Source of the DNA: Sabellastarte sp. h YS-2021
Taxonomy: Eukaryota; Annelida; Polychaeta; Sabellida; Sabellidae
DNA length: 64,000 nt
NCBI GenBank assembly: GCA_964017235.1
Contig: OZ024938.1
Location: 8,795,454 to 8,859,453 of the forward strand
Direction: 5' to 3'
Shown: piece after piece, positions 22,941-34,622 of the stretch
How the letters are laid out: the number at the start of each line of letters is the position of its first letter
Position numbering within the stretch: the stretch's first letter is position 1
Translations under genes and position numbers: made by a program
Notes under the pieces: model-generated
Seen by the model: the letters and a program-made list of their open reading frames with translations, nothing else
The model's database searches: none
What the model was told of the DNA's origin: nothing

Positions 22941-23420
22941 GAACACAGAAAGTGAATGAGTGTACAATGATAAAAAGTCAAACACTGCTGATTGGTCCAA
23001 GAAAAACAACAGCTGTAGCTTCACCTCTAGCAGGAGCAAGATGGAGTTCATTCTGAATTGATAGTGATGCGGTTATAGTCGATTGACCGAGCTTGTAGGC
23101 TTATTGATTGACATCATCAAGTCCATTGGAAATTACACATTTGTACACTTATTTATACTTCTCCATTAGGCTTAACCCATTTTGTTTCGTTACAGGTTCA
23201 TATCTACAAGTGAGTAGCTTTCTTGTATCAGTTTCTAACTCAGGCACACACATTACTTTGTTGTATCTGAAGTTGCAAAGTTGTATGTATCAGTTTTACA
23301 AACTGCTGATACACTCATATCTGTAAGTTAGTAAAATGCAGGTACTAGTTACTTTTGTGCAACTTGGAAGTTTGCAAATTCCTTTTGAATATACATAAAA
23401 CTGAATTACCTGAATATGCA
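22941..23420. other. No gene recognised
   Basis: No supported feature between the LINE fragment and the second duplication copy. Confidence 0.35.
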
Positions 23421-23630
23421 ATTTAATAAATTGAACACATTGCTTGGTGAGTTGAACACATGACTTTGTAAGTGGAATACATGGCTTAAAAAGTTTAATA
23501 TAAGACTTGATAACTTGAGTACACGACTTAATAAACTGAGTACATGACTTGAAAAGTTTAATACGTGACTTGATATGTTGAACACATGACCTTGTACACT
23601 GAATACATGACTTGAATAGTTTCTCTATAC
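23421..23630 (+). repeat. 21-nt minisatellite, ten units
   Basis: Ten units of exactly 21 nt, of the form ACTTGATAAGTTGAATACATG, run without a phase break. Because 21 is a multiple of three, the minus strand stays open and reads seven-residue repeats such as IKSYIKLFKSC. I do not regard this as a gene. Confidence 0.9.
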
Positions 23631-25722
23631 AACTTAATTTTACATTGATGATAATATAATTTCTACCAACAAACATCAAGTTTTATTGACAGTTGAGTGT
23701 AAGATTTTAATGGGTTTGATGTATTTAACACAGGGGCACTCGGAGAGGGCCGACATCTGCCAAGACACATTTTTTTAAAGAAAGGCTCACTAATAAGTAA
23801 ATATGCAAATCCGGACCTTTGTAGTTTTGTATCCAGGCTGTGATCCACATCACTCACTTAATTTAATGGGAACTAACTTGCCAAGAGACCTATCCTCTTA
23901 TTGTGAAACCTCAATGTATGATACTAGATATTGTGACTGGTAAAGCTAGATGTTTGCTGCGGAGAATAAACACGTACACATTTAATAAAACGGTTGAAGG
24001 GTATAGTTCAAATATCATTGAATAAGTGCATCAGACAAAAAAAAATAAATACAATGTTGTGGTTGGTACATCATGGGACCGTAAAAAGTGTTGTGATAAG
24101 ACTTCACAAATACATGTTGTAGGAATATTCTCAAGTGTTATTTGAAGAAAAATAGTGTACTGAAAAAAAAATCACAAAAGCACTGATTTTATCACCCTTC
24201 TTGAATTATATCATATATAATTAATGATCTATTATTTCCACTGCTATGAAAAGGCTACGTGACAAAAGACAGGGAATGGTATTTCTAGTAGATATAATCA
24301 ATAAACCTAAAATACATTGGTGATTTATGATATTTGGATGAGTAGGGGCTTGCAGTTTACCTTTAAATATTAGCTTTAACTCTTAAAATAGAAGCTAAAC
24401 CTACAGTTTTTTTTCGATAAACTTCTAGTATACTTTTTCATGTTCTTTAATTGTAGTTTGAAGTTCTAAATTCAATGCAATGGAAAGAGATAACATCATC
24501 CATTTGATTTTTCGTAAACACTGTAACATGTACCTGTAGCTTAATCTCCTGAGCTCAAAGACCTGAGCGGGTTGGGGAAATTGATAGTTGTTTGCCAGAA
24601 GCCAATATGTTTCTCTAAAAGATCTTAACTCAAATCTTGACTCAAATACTAGGTATGTTAAGCATTGAGCTGAAGCCTTGTAATCCTAGGATCCAGTATG
24701 GCCATTATAATTCTTTCTCTACTCCATAATCTGAAATGGATGAAAACACGGTACTAATATACAAAACTCCACTTTAAGGTAGTAATTTTTATGGGGTTAT
24801 TAGCTTCCCGTATGAAGGTCACTTTACCACATATAAGATGTGTCAAAGCGTATATGTCATCAGTGAAATATTTAAATAATAATGAGTCACACGATACAGA
24901 AAAGACAACCGTGGTTACTTGATAAGTTTGGTCTAAGCTTAAGCCTCTCCTGAGAAAATCATTTTAGCTAAAAAGTTTTGATGAAGCAATGGCTCAGTTT
25001 CAGACAGGACTAAGTCTGAAATTATTCTTGTTACTTTTATGGTACTCTATTAATTGAGAGAAAACCACCTCTTGGATCTAATAGCAGTAAAAAAATGAGT
25101 TACATCAATAAGAAATATAAAGGCCTTTTGCCCGAAGAAGTAAAATTCGAGAATACCCTCAATTTATTCTTAATTCTGAACCTACTGCCAAACGATCCAA
25201 CCAGTCCTTTGGGGCATTTCATGGGAAATGTGCTCTATAAAATTTACAAATATATTACTTAGTGCATAGTAGATTCAGTTTAAATGATATCCAGATTTCA
25301 CTCAAAGACAAAATACATTCCTTAACCCAACATTCGAGTCACAGCTTGCAGTCAGGTACTTCACAATGTTTTGGAGCTGAAGCCTCTGTCCCACATACAA
25401 AACTAAACTCTTGCAATCCCAGCGACAGACCAAGAGTAGCCACAAGAATCACAAGACTCACATCTTAAACGTATGTTTCCAGCTTAGTATTTTAACTTCT
25501 CTAGACTACAAACAAGACAGTTTACCTGATGGCTACAAAAAAAAAATTCAATTGCCAAATGAGACTAGTCGGTTGCCAACCCTAAAAGTCTGCTCAGGTA
25601 AAGAGGATAGTGATTGATCTTTTAAACTACATCAGGGTTATCCACAGACAGCTGTATGACATTTGGAGGTGATTAACCTTTTTCACATTGGGGTCCCAAC
25701 TTTTAAAACTGCAGACTGTAAT
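23421..25722 (+). repeat. Large direct duplication, copy 2
   Basis: Colinear with 16632-18983 and in the same orientation, about 6.75 kb apart. It starts in the 21-nt minisatellite and ends at ACTTTTAAAACTGCAGACTG. After that the flanks of the two copies differ. No coding capacity recognised. Confidence 0.75.
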
Positions 25723-26785
25723 GTTGATCCACCGGGTGGCAGGCAGACTGTTTCTTGGAAATACCAAACATGGCTGTATACTCAGTATTCTTCAGAAAAG
25801 TGGGCTGTGCAGTTCTTATCCATTCCTGACCATAATTTTGAAAATTGTCTGCTGTTTTTTTTGCCATTTTTTCTAGTACAAAACCTGGGCTACTCCCTGT
25901 AATATTATGTATACAAGGGTATTGATATAAATGGCAGGCATGCCATAAATAAACAATTGCAAAGATAAATAAACGAATAGGTAAAAATAAATAATTAAAT
26001 CACACACTCACAAGGACCATGCTGGAAATATGAACTTGATTTTTTTTCAGTAAATTTTGAAAAAGTCAGGTCCTGTGATTCCCTTATGGACCAACATTAA
26101 ACAGAGGTACAAAGTAGTGTGGCCTTAGTCACTTTACTCTACAATGAAGGGTCAAGTATCACCCACCATTTTGAACAATTGGCTTTCATAGCAACAGTAA
26201 AGGAAAAATTAAATATAATGTTTTAATAGTCAACTCATTTGGTGCACATTTTGGCATTATATGCTTCTGTTGTTATATAATGATATCGCATAGTAATTAA
26301 ACAACATTAGTGTTGAATAAAAAATGTGCATCAGTTAAAGTTTTGTAAATCTTCTATTATCGCCAAAAATACGTATTTGCTTTCAAAGATTATTGTCATC
26401 ACAACTTATTCTTATGTGTAATTTGGAGTATTTGATGTAATAAGTACCATAATATAGGTAAAAAATATTTTAATGCATTCAAAACTGGTACAAATAATTA
26501 ATTTCACAATCAAGGTTTTCAGATGCAGTGGTGCATTCTTTAGTCTGTTCAGCACTGATACATACTGGTTCACATCAAATAAAAATGTTGTTAAAAATGC
26601 TCACGATGCATAAAATAATGCAATATTAATAGGTAAATATCGTTGTAGGCAATATCAGTCCCTATATTTGGCTTGGGTGTAGTTCAGGTACAAAGTAATT
26701 TTGGACAGTCTTTGCCTTGAAGACAGGTCAAAGGTCAGCCAAACAATTTTATTCAAGGTCAAGGTGCTGGATATCAATATATATA
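25723..26785. other. No gene recognised
   Basis: AT-rich sequence. It holds a perfect DR1-type direct repeat at 26725-26737, listed separately. Confidence 0.4.
26725..26761 (+). promoter_or_regulatory. DR1 direct repeat and adjacent extended half-site
   Basis: AGGTCAAAGGTCA at 26725-26737 is a perfect direct repeat of AGGTCA with one-base spacing, the form bound by RXR heterodimers and HNF4-type receptors. TCAAGGTCA follows at about 26753. No gene start is visible nearby, so function is inference only. Confidence 0.25.
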
Positions 26786-26792
26786 TGTTACG

Positions 26793-27865
26793 CCCAATCC
26801 ACGAAATTGCCCATTTCGCGAAATAGCCAAGAATTTTGCCCATTTCATGAAATAGGCAACTGACTTGCCCATTTTGTGAAATAGGCAATTTATTCAATTA
26901 TGGCCTGCCCATTTCATGAAATAGGCAATCTTATGTATGAAAATATAATTTCCATGCATAGAACAACAACAAAAAAATGCCAATATCTTTACGAAACTTC
27001 CTATTGTGTATAGAAGTTTTACAAATAATTATTATGTAACAAATATTGAAACTGTTATTTCAAAAGAAAAAGGTAAATAAATTGTGTTTTTCTATCTCAG
27101 TATGTTAAAGTTTTGCTTGATAGTTATATGAATGTAATTAAAATATTACACAGTTAAAAGTAGCATTAATAAAATATCTACTTTGAACAGTATTTTATTT
27201 ACACAATTTACAACTTTAAAATATTTCTGTCACAAAAATATGAAATAAAATGGTCCATTGTTCAATGTACATTCTTTAGTCTTAGACCAAAAGCTAAATT
27301 GTAAATTGTGTGTCCTAATTAATGAAATGCACTGGAATGGCCTCTTTCAGTAAGATTAGCATTCTTTTTATATGGGGTCAAACCTATAAGTATTGTGAAT
27401 TACAATTAACCATTGGGCCCTCTACAAACACAGGCCCTGAGGTGTGGTTACAATTGGATTATGTGGTAACAAAGGTTTAACACAAATTTTGTGACAATGT
27501 GGATAAATAACAAGACAATATGCTATGACTTGTAAATCATTATCACTGGAGATGGTATTTATTTACTTTTTTTAATTATTTATTTATTATAGTGACATGC
27601 AATTCACAAAATCATGTTTTAAATAAATTATACCAATTGCCCAGCCCCTAATGAGCTTATAAGTCACTTTAAATACACAGTATTTCATTTGTTGGTTGAA
27701 CATAATACAATTTCATAATTTGTTATGTAACACAAATATACTATAAGTATAGTATAAAATCTATTTGATGTTTGAGTTGAAGAAAGATGTTTTTATTTCA
27801 TGTTTTTATTTCATGAAATGGGCAAGCAAATACTGGATCAAATGCCTATTTCATGATTGTAAACT
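26793..27865. mobile_element. Fold-back element with palindromic subrepeats
   Basis: The left arm (26793-26932) has repeated GCCCATTTCATGAAATAGGC-type units. The right arm (about 27790-27865) has the same units inverted, for example TTTCATGAAATGGGC. The 0.85-kb centre is AT-rich and non-coding. The structure fits a fold-back or non-autonomous DNA element of about 1.07 kb. Confidence 0.65.
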
Positions 27866-28704
27866 TCAGAAATGTTACAAACATTTTGCTAATTCCTTCA
27901 GCCATTATGAACTGAACTTTCTGGAGTTTTTGTCCACATAATAAGTAATCCTTCCATTATATTCTTTAGGAGATAATTTAAATCTCACCCAGTAGTGTAG
28001 GAAGCGGGGGCCATTGTATCTTTTGCAACCCCTACTTTTTGACATTGTACACCATTGACAACCCATTATTATTTGATAAATTTTGGAAATTTTTTCAGGA
28101 AATTTATACTCTATTAGGCTAAAATATATTTTGAAATTAACTATTCAAACTATTTTAACCAGATGAATCAAACACAACTTACATTCATGAAAAATATAAC
28201 CTTACACATATAATATTAACACCACCACATAGAACTGTTTTGGCATCCAATAACTTAGAAAATGTTTTACTTAGAACTTTTTATTTTGGCATGTGGGTAA
28301 CATAAGTGACATTGAAAGATCAAAATATAGATCATCGGTATATTAATGCATTTATATACAACACTATTCTTATTTCTTTCAAAAGCTTTGGCTAAAAACC
28401 ATATTGCTAGCTATTATACATCCATAGTGCATCTATTTTTGCGAGGAGGTAATGGGCTTTGATTCAGTGAGTTTGGGTATGTTGTGCCGGGCCCGATTGG
28501 TTATTTTCATCGGATGCCAAATCCAGTCATTCTGTAGCCCAATCACATTGATTGCATTCCATTGCCTAACCCTCCTAATATGTTTTAACCCAATAACCCA
28601 TTGACACTATTAATGCTTGACTTAAAACCCAGATTGACAACTTATTTTTAAAGCACTTTATTCCCATAAGTATATAGTAAGTTTGTAACTATTACAAAGG
28701 TTAA

Positions 28705-28850
28705 AGTATCAGGTTTAACGTCCCATTTGACAGCCAGGGTCATACATGGACTGGCCCTCAGCATTACCACATGTGGGATTCCAATTCATGACCCTAGAGG
28801 TGGCTGCCTATGATTAGATGCGGAATACAGTTATAACAAACTTGAATACA
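28705..28850 (-). repeat. Decayed SINE, family-1 type
   Basis: GTTTAACGTCCCATTTGACA followed by GCCAGGGTCATA and ATGATTAGATGC match the reverse complement of the short SINEs at 8.14 and 33.24 kb. Confidence 0.5.
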
Positions 28851-29339
28851 GTTTAGGTTTGAATATTTGCAGATTAGTGTGGATCCAGAATGGATATGAA
28901 TTTAGGGATCCTATGGCCTAAAAAAGGTCTTCTTCGAGCATTTTTCTGGTTTCTGAATGCCCCTACACTCCAACTGCTTCCCTAATTTAGCTAATGTTAA
29001 CTCGTAAGTTGGAATTTGATCATTTTGTGTTTAATCATGCTAGTGTTTTAAGCAAAATTAACATTTGGATTTTTTTTGTATTTTCTCAATGATGCAGTAA
29101 CTTCTGTTACTATAAAAGTTTGTTGTATATTCATGGAAGATTCATTTAGACAAATACTTCAGATTACTTTGCAGTTTATGCCCATTTTATCTTTATTCCA
29201 CAAAAATGATACTAAAAGTTTGAAAGTATATCTTGAGGACTCAAAAAAACATATTTACATTTTCACTTGACATCCCCTTGACTCCTTGAAAATGGTATCA
29301 CTTCTAGTGGTGTCATAACTTAGCCAAGAGGCTGGGTTT

Positions 29340-29369
29340 ACCCCCCCCCCCCCCCCCCCCCCCCCCCCA
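29340..29369. repeat. Poly(C) tract
   Basis: An uninterrupted run of nearly 30 C. Its length may be unreliable in the assembly. Confidence 0.85.
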
Positions 29370-31439
29370 CTTTTCATATGCTTTCTACGCTACTGTCACT
29401 GTCTTTAACACAAGTTTCCCCCTGTAGTACTCTTCCCTCTGTTCACATCCACATCACCAGATGATTGCCCTAGACCGTCCCTTGATTATCGACTTTGAAA
29501 ATTTATCTTGTTAATATAAGATCTTGTGCTTAAAAATGCAATCACAAAACAACCATTAGGACAGCTTCTGTGTATGCAGCTAGGGGAGTTGTTTACTTTA
29601 ACTCTTACTTTTGTTTTCTTCTAACTCACTTGAGCACAATGATGAAAACGTGATCAAAACAGGATAATAAATGAGGAAGTTGTATGGTTATTTGAAGAAA
29701 TGATATTACTCGTTTTACTTTATTGGTCACCAACAATATGGAAATATAAACACAAACTGCATCTACAAGCCAAATCTGCAGGCGACATAACCAAGCAAAA
29801 TCTGCAGTCCCAGAGTATGAATATGTGTCCTAATTTGGAATAAACAATAGGAATAAAAATCATAGAGTAGGCATCCATGCATACGGGTTACAAATGGGGC
29901 TTGTAGGTGTGGCAATAAAATTTAGAGTCAACAAAGAAATACCTGGAGTGCAAGCAATGACCAATTATCAGTCCAAGTACATGTTACAGTAAGTTAGCTA
30001 GATGGGGAAAATACAGAGAGAAATATGTATTGGTTTGTACTTACCAGCGCCAATTACTATGTATAATGAACATTACAAGTTTTATTATCAGTGCTTTTTA
30101 CCTCAGCCAGGTACAATTTTTATGACCGTTTGTCTGTTGTTTCAGTAACCATATTTTGTAACTGCGTTTAGTAGCAACACCCCTGTAGGGTTGCATTTCA
30201 GTCGCAATGAACTGGTCTACGCATTTGAACTCACCCGTTTTGTCTCTCCACCAATCAGGCCTTCGCTTTCATCATGGGCCAATCAGAAGCATCCTAGTGT
30301 TGATCTGCGTATAGAGAGCTTGTCTTCAGTCATTTATGTTCTGATACCTGAACAAGCAACATGTTTTAAAATATTTTTAATCCCCGCCCAATTCCCTCCC
30401 TTTATTTTATGTCTTTTAGCATTATATTTTAATTATATACCACATGGGCTTATTGTGTGTTTAATTTTAAATCTCCTTAGTGAGATCATGTTGCTCATAA
30501 AGTAGAAATCTCGTATTGTGAGATTTTGTTGACATGTATGTACAGTTAACCACTATTGAATACTAATAAATGGTAGTGCCCACATCTCACGTGTATTTGT
30601 CAAATCTCGTTGGGGTTATGGTTGTCTCTTGCATGTGTGAATTCGACTGGTCTGATAATTATAGGAGAGACTGTTAATGAGTAGTTGTTCAGTTGTTTAT
30701 ATTAAAGTTTCTATTAAAGAAAGATGCAGCTAAGTGTATTTTGCTGTACTCTACCGATGCTTAGATCTAGAAATTAGCCTTAGCATTAATATTTATATTA
30801 GTTACCATATTTTAATTTTTAAATTTAATTAGTGATCTATGAAATAATAATAAAAAAACACCCGCCTTTTGTGAATTCGACTGATAATGAAAATTACAGT
30901 ACCGAGAGTACTGTAGTTAGTTACATTAATACCCCCTCCCCTTCATGTCTGCGATTCCCAGACTTTTAAAAAAATTGCCTTTTAGTACATCCCCAGCTAA
31001 ATGATCGCTAACAGGAAGTGACATTCATCAAAACAAAACATGGCAGTTTTGATCAAGAATGCCTTAAAATCTAAAAAAAAAATAAAATAAAAGTTTATGA
31101 TTTCATCTGGTGTAAGGTTTGTTGTAAAGAATGTAATTATTGCCCATTGCTACTGGACACTTGAATGGTTTCTTTATTTTATACAGTCGCCCCCTTCTGA
31201 AAAAATACATTGCCCTGGGTGTTAAAACAAACAACATGGTAATTTATTTTAAGTAAGCCCAAACAATAGGTTTGTGCACCACATAAAGAAAAATAGAAGG
31301 AAAAATCATAACCATGAAACATAATTGCAAAAAAGTGGCTGGTTGTAAAAATACCAATATGTCTGGGACTTTTGGTGAAAACCGTAAAGATGTACAACAA
31401 AACAGAATCAACTCAGCTAATCTAATTTAATCAAAAGTA

Positions 31440-32188
31440 CAGTAGAACCTCGATTATCCGAACCCCATGGGAGACATACAATCTGGTTAGATACTCGAGG
31501 CGTTTGGATAGATGAAGGAAGCTGAAATTCACTGTCTAGGGGTTACCGAGTGGGCGATAATTGAAGAAATATTGTTTTTATGCAATAAACACAGAGTTGG
31601 TGGTCATTGATAAAATAATGAAATATATTTGTGTTATATAATATAAGTGACCCTTCAACTGTCGTTTATTTGCTCCATATCCATGGATATTATTATTTTT
31701 ATTTAAAATATTACACGGGCTTGGGCTGGGTGTGTTCGGTTGGTATTTGCATTGTTGACATTTTAATTTTAGATTAACATCGTCCCACATTTTGTCAATT
31801 GAAAAACTCGGGGTGATTTTTTTATTGTAAAACCCCAGGCAAACATGCCTTCATTGATAGGTGTGTTTGGTTGGTAATGCATTTGTTGACATTTTTTAAT
31901 ACACGTTGTCAGTCTGTGAACTTACTCCAGGAGATTATAAATTATGAGACCCAATTGAACACACTTTCATTGATCAAAGAAGTTGTGTAGCGGGTTTGTG
32001 TACTAATTGAATTAATCCCTCCCCTATTGTAACAATGGTGATAAAGATCAAAGAAGCTAGAATTAATAGCTTCAGAGACTGTGTAAAATCCTGTATTATC
32101 GCTCACGCTAGACCGTGCATTATATGTAGGGAGACAAGATTTTGGTTCGGTTTATCCAGAAATTCGGATAATCCGGATAATTCTACTG
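31440..32188. mobile_element. Tigger/pogo-like MITE with TA target duplication
   Basis: The left end CAGTAGAACCTCGATTATCC and the right end GGATAATTCTACTG are inverted repeats of the Tigger/pogo type. TA dinucleotides flank both ends (31438-31439 and 32189-32190), as expected for Tc1/mariner-superfamily insertion. The 749-bp interior has no transposase frame. Two related internal stretches (GGTTGGTATTTGCATTGTTG and its variant near 31870) suggest a partial internal duplication. Confidence 0.85.
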
Positions 32189-32190
32189 TA

Positions 32191-33235
32191 ACTACTTTAC
32201 AGGCTCAATATCTTCAACACAATGGGAGTGCTAAATTTTAAAAAGAACAAGAATTCAGAAAAGGAACAGTGTTTTTATTGAAACAATTAAACCATCATAT
32301 AGTCTATGGAATTTTTTACAATAAAAGCAAAAATAATATTATAAAGACCCAATGGCTCATGAAATACTTATAAATACACATTAAGCGTAATCACCATAAG
32401 GTACTCATATAAATGTCTGCTATTCATTAAGAGTACATTGTGAAACCATTATAAAACAGGGCGATTTATGGCATGCAAATGCATTTTGGGCAAATTAATC
32501 ATGAAAAACTAAGTAAAATAAACTAGAGAACAAGTCATTGGGAATTAGTTTTTCCAATAAGAGGGAAAACCAACAAAAGAATAAGGGAATTTTAAATTTT
32601 AAGGTCTCCTTTAAGGAAGGAGGCTTTGTGAAACTGAGTTAAATTAAAGATGACGCTTTGTGAAACCTGGGCTTAAACAACTGCTAACTTTCAACTTAAA
32701 CTTGAGGCAAAGAGTAAAATCCACAGCTGAAAATTTGGAAGACCATTTAATATCCACCATATTCTATATTTGTCCCTTAATAGGGAGAAGTATATATAGT
32801 GATACTTTGTTTTCATATTTACTTGTTCCCCATACTATTCATAATTATCACTGGAAATTTGTTGAATAGTGCTACATTTTCTTTAATATCTCTCTACATC
32901 ACTTACACCTATGTCATAACAGACATCATTAGAAAGGCATGTTTAAAGAACCTTTGCTCATTTCTTACTTTAAAATCCTGCAGATATGGAAGAGATATTG
33001 AAAGCTGAAAATGGAAGTTTTATATGCACAAGTGGGCCTATATGTAGCATACAAACAGAATAGGATAGAAATATTTATATATAGCTACAATTGGTACAAC
33101 ATCCTCTAATGCGTATCAGGTCGAGATCCAAATTGTTATTATGGAATCACAACCTTTTTGCATCAGTCCAAAATGAAGAGCAAACTTTATAACTAAAGGT
33201 TGGGGGCTTCAACATTATTGGCCTAATAAATTCAA
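32191..33235. other. No gene recognised
   Basis: AT-rich sequence with short chance ORFs only. Confidence 0.4.
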
Positions 33236-33237
33236 AG

Positions 33238-33366
33238 TAGGGGTTTTACGTCCCTTTCAACAGCCAGGGTCATATTTGGACAGGTATTCAGGATTGAACC
33301 CCCACAGAGGTGACTTTAGGTGATTAGATGCCAAATTTGCTATCCACTAGGTCACTGAGGACCTAT
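33238..33366 (-). repeat. Short SINE, family-1 type
   Basis: On the plus strand it shows GGGGTTTTACGTCCCTTTCA, then GATTGAACCCCCACAG (B-box on the minus strand) and CCACTAGGTCACTGAGGACC (A-box on the minus strand). Same type as the copy at 8.14 kb. Confidence 0.7.
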
Positions 33367-33606
33367 TAATTTGTTGTTAATGTTACTCATTTTCTGTACA
33401 ACCGCAGTTGAAAAAGCAAATGACTATTACACAAAACACCTGCTATCTGAAATTAAGGCCCTTAGTCAATATACCATAGCTCATCCCAAATAACTATGTC
33501 TTTTTTACTTGTCATCAACTTGTTTAATGTATTTATATACATTGCCCATAGATAGAAATCTCAAAACAAACCAAACAGTTTATAAAAGGACTTTTATTAC
33601 AAGCCT

Positions 33607-33916
33607 GTCAAGGTAAATCACTTTAGCCACAGCTTTGCTTTTGATGCCCCCACAGTCTGGAATCATTTGCCTAATGAGGTACGTTCTGCTCCAACTCTCA
33701 CCTGTTTCAGGAAAAGGTTAAAATCATATCTCTTCCACAAGGCATTCCCACCTTAGCATACACTCTATCCGGCGTCTCCGTGGTACTGGACTTGGCAATG
33801 GCTATGGACAGACGATTTCTTAAACTTGATTTTTGGTGTTGCGCCTTAGAGTCTGCCTTGCAGAGATTAAGCGCTATAAAAGTACAGAATAGAATGGAAT
33901 AGAATAGAATAGAACA
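33607..33916 (+). mobile_element. LINE 3' fragment with intact C-terminal block
   Basis: The frame 33607-33756 reads 49 residues, including HSFAFDAPTVWNHLPNEV and FRKRLKSYLFHKAFPP-stop, the conserved end of the CR1/L2-type RT. The 3' UTR follows with GAGATTAAGCGCTATAAAAG and a GAATA-type tail (33893-33916). It is a 5'-truncated copy and its reading frame is the best preserved of the fragments here. Confidence 0.8.
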
Positions 33917-34134
33917 GTACACACTCCTCAGTTTTGCAAACTTATCGGTGTGCCAGTGCTCATACATCAGCATTGCCCCATTAGAGAATCTGGCTTTGGC
34001 CTATCTCAGTACATTTCTGTATTTGTGTATTTATTTTTATACTCAGCGCAATATCTCCATATACTACAGGACTCAGAGCGCTATTTAACCATTCCGACTG
34101 CACAAGTACAGTCCCAACTCACAAGTAACTCACA

Positions 34135-34352
34135 TTCCCCTAACTGAAAGACAGAGGCTCAAGGATGACCATTTATCAACGTCCTTGAGGTTCTTTAGCC
34201 TGCCACTGGGGATAGGACCCAATGACAGAGGACCGCCATTTGAAGTGGTCATCCGAGCCACTATGTATCTGCCTGTACCTGGGTTTAAGCCCACGTCCTC
34301 TGAGTTCCTAGACAAGTGTGTTACCCGCTAGGCCACAGTGGCAGATTTAGTA
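34135..34352 (-). repeat. tRNA-derived SINE, family 2
   Basis: The reverse complement matches the 15.51-kb SINE throughout: a head with TGTGGCCTAGCGGGTAACAC, a body with AACCTCAAGGACGTTGATAA, and a 3' end GAGCCTCTGTCTTTCAG. Confidence 0.85.
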
Positions 34353-34383
34353 GAGCATATATGTGTTACTCTCAGGATCATTG

Positions 34384-34622
34384 ATTGTTTATTGTTTATT
34401 TGTGGTTTAACATTGCTTTCAACACTGTACAGGTCATATCAGGACGGGTAGTTGGAAGGGCAGAGGAAACCAGTACATAGAGTTCGCTAGGGTTGTGTAC
34501 TGTAAACTGCCGACCAACGGCAAGCAACTACCAGCTTTCCCACTTGAGCCCGTGCGGGGATCAAACCCCGGCCTCAGAGGTGGGAGGCGAGAGTGTTACC
34601 ACTCTGCCACCGTGGCCCCTCA
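34384..34622 (-). repeat. tRNA-derived SINE, family 1
   Basis: Closely matches the 4.9-kb SINE in body and tail, but its tRNA-like head differs (CCACGGTGGCAGAGTGGTAA, GGGTTTGATCC). The two copies may therefore represent subfamilies with different tRNA-derived heads on one body. Confidence 0.85.

Larger units (their letters stand above)
27866..31437. other. No gene recognised
   Basis: AT-rich. It contains a decayed SINE at 28.71 kb and a poly(C) tract at 29.34 kb. A plus-strand ORF at 30191-30505 has two CCAATCAG motifs in its DNA but no protein domain I recognise. Confidence 0.35.

Noticed and set aside
23296-23679. A 127-codon minus-strand ORF of repeated Lys/Cys/Ile heptads that could be taken for a coiled-coil protein.
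   Set aside because: It is the translation of a 21-nt minisatellite. The homologous array in copy 1 does not keep the same ORF and there is no coding context.
27985-29393. Possible hAT-like element bounded by CAGTAGTGTAGGAAGC and an inverted CAGTAGCGTAGAAAGC.
   Set aside because: The ends match over only about 16 bp and I see no 8-bp target duplication, so the pairing may be chance.
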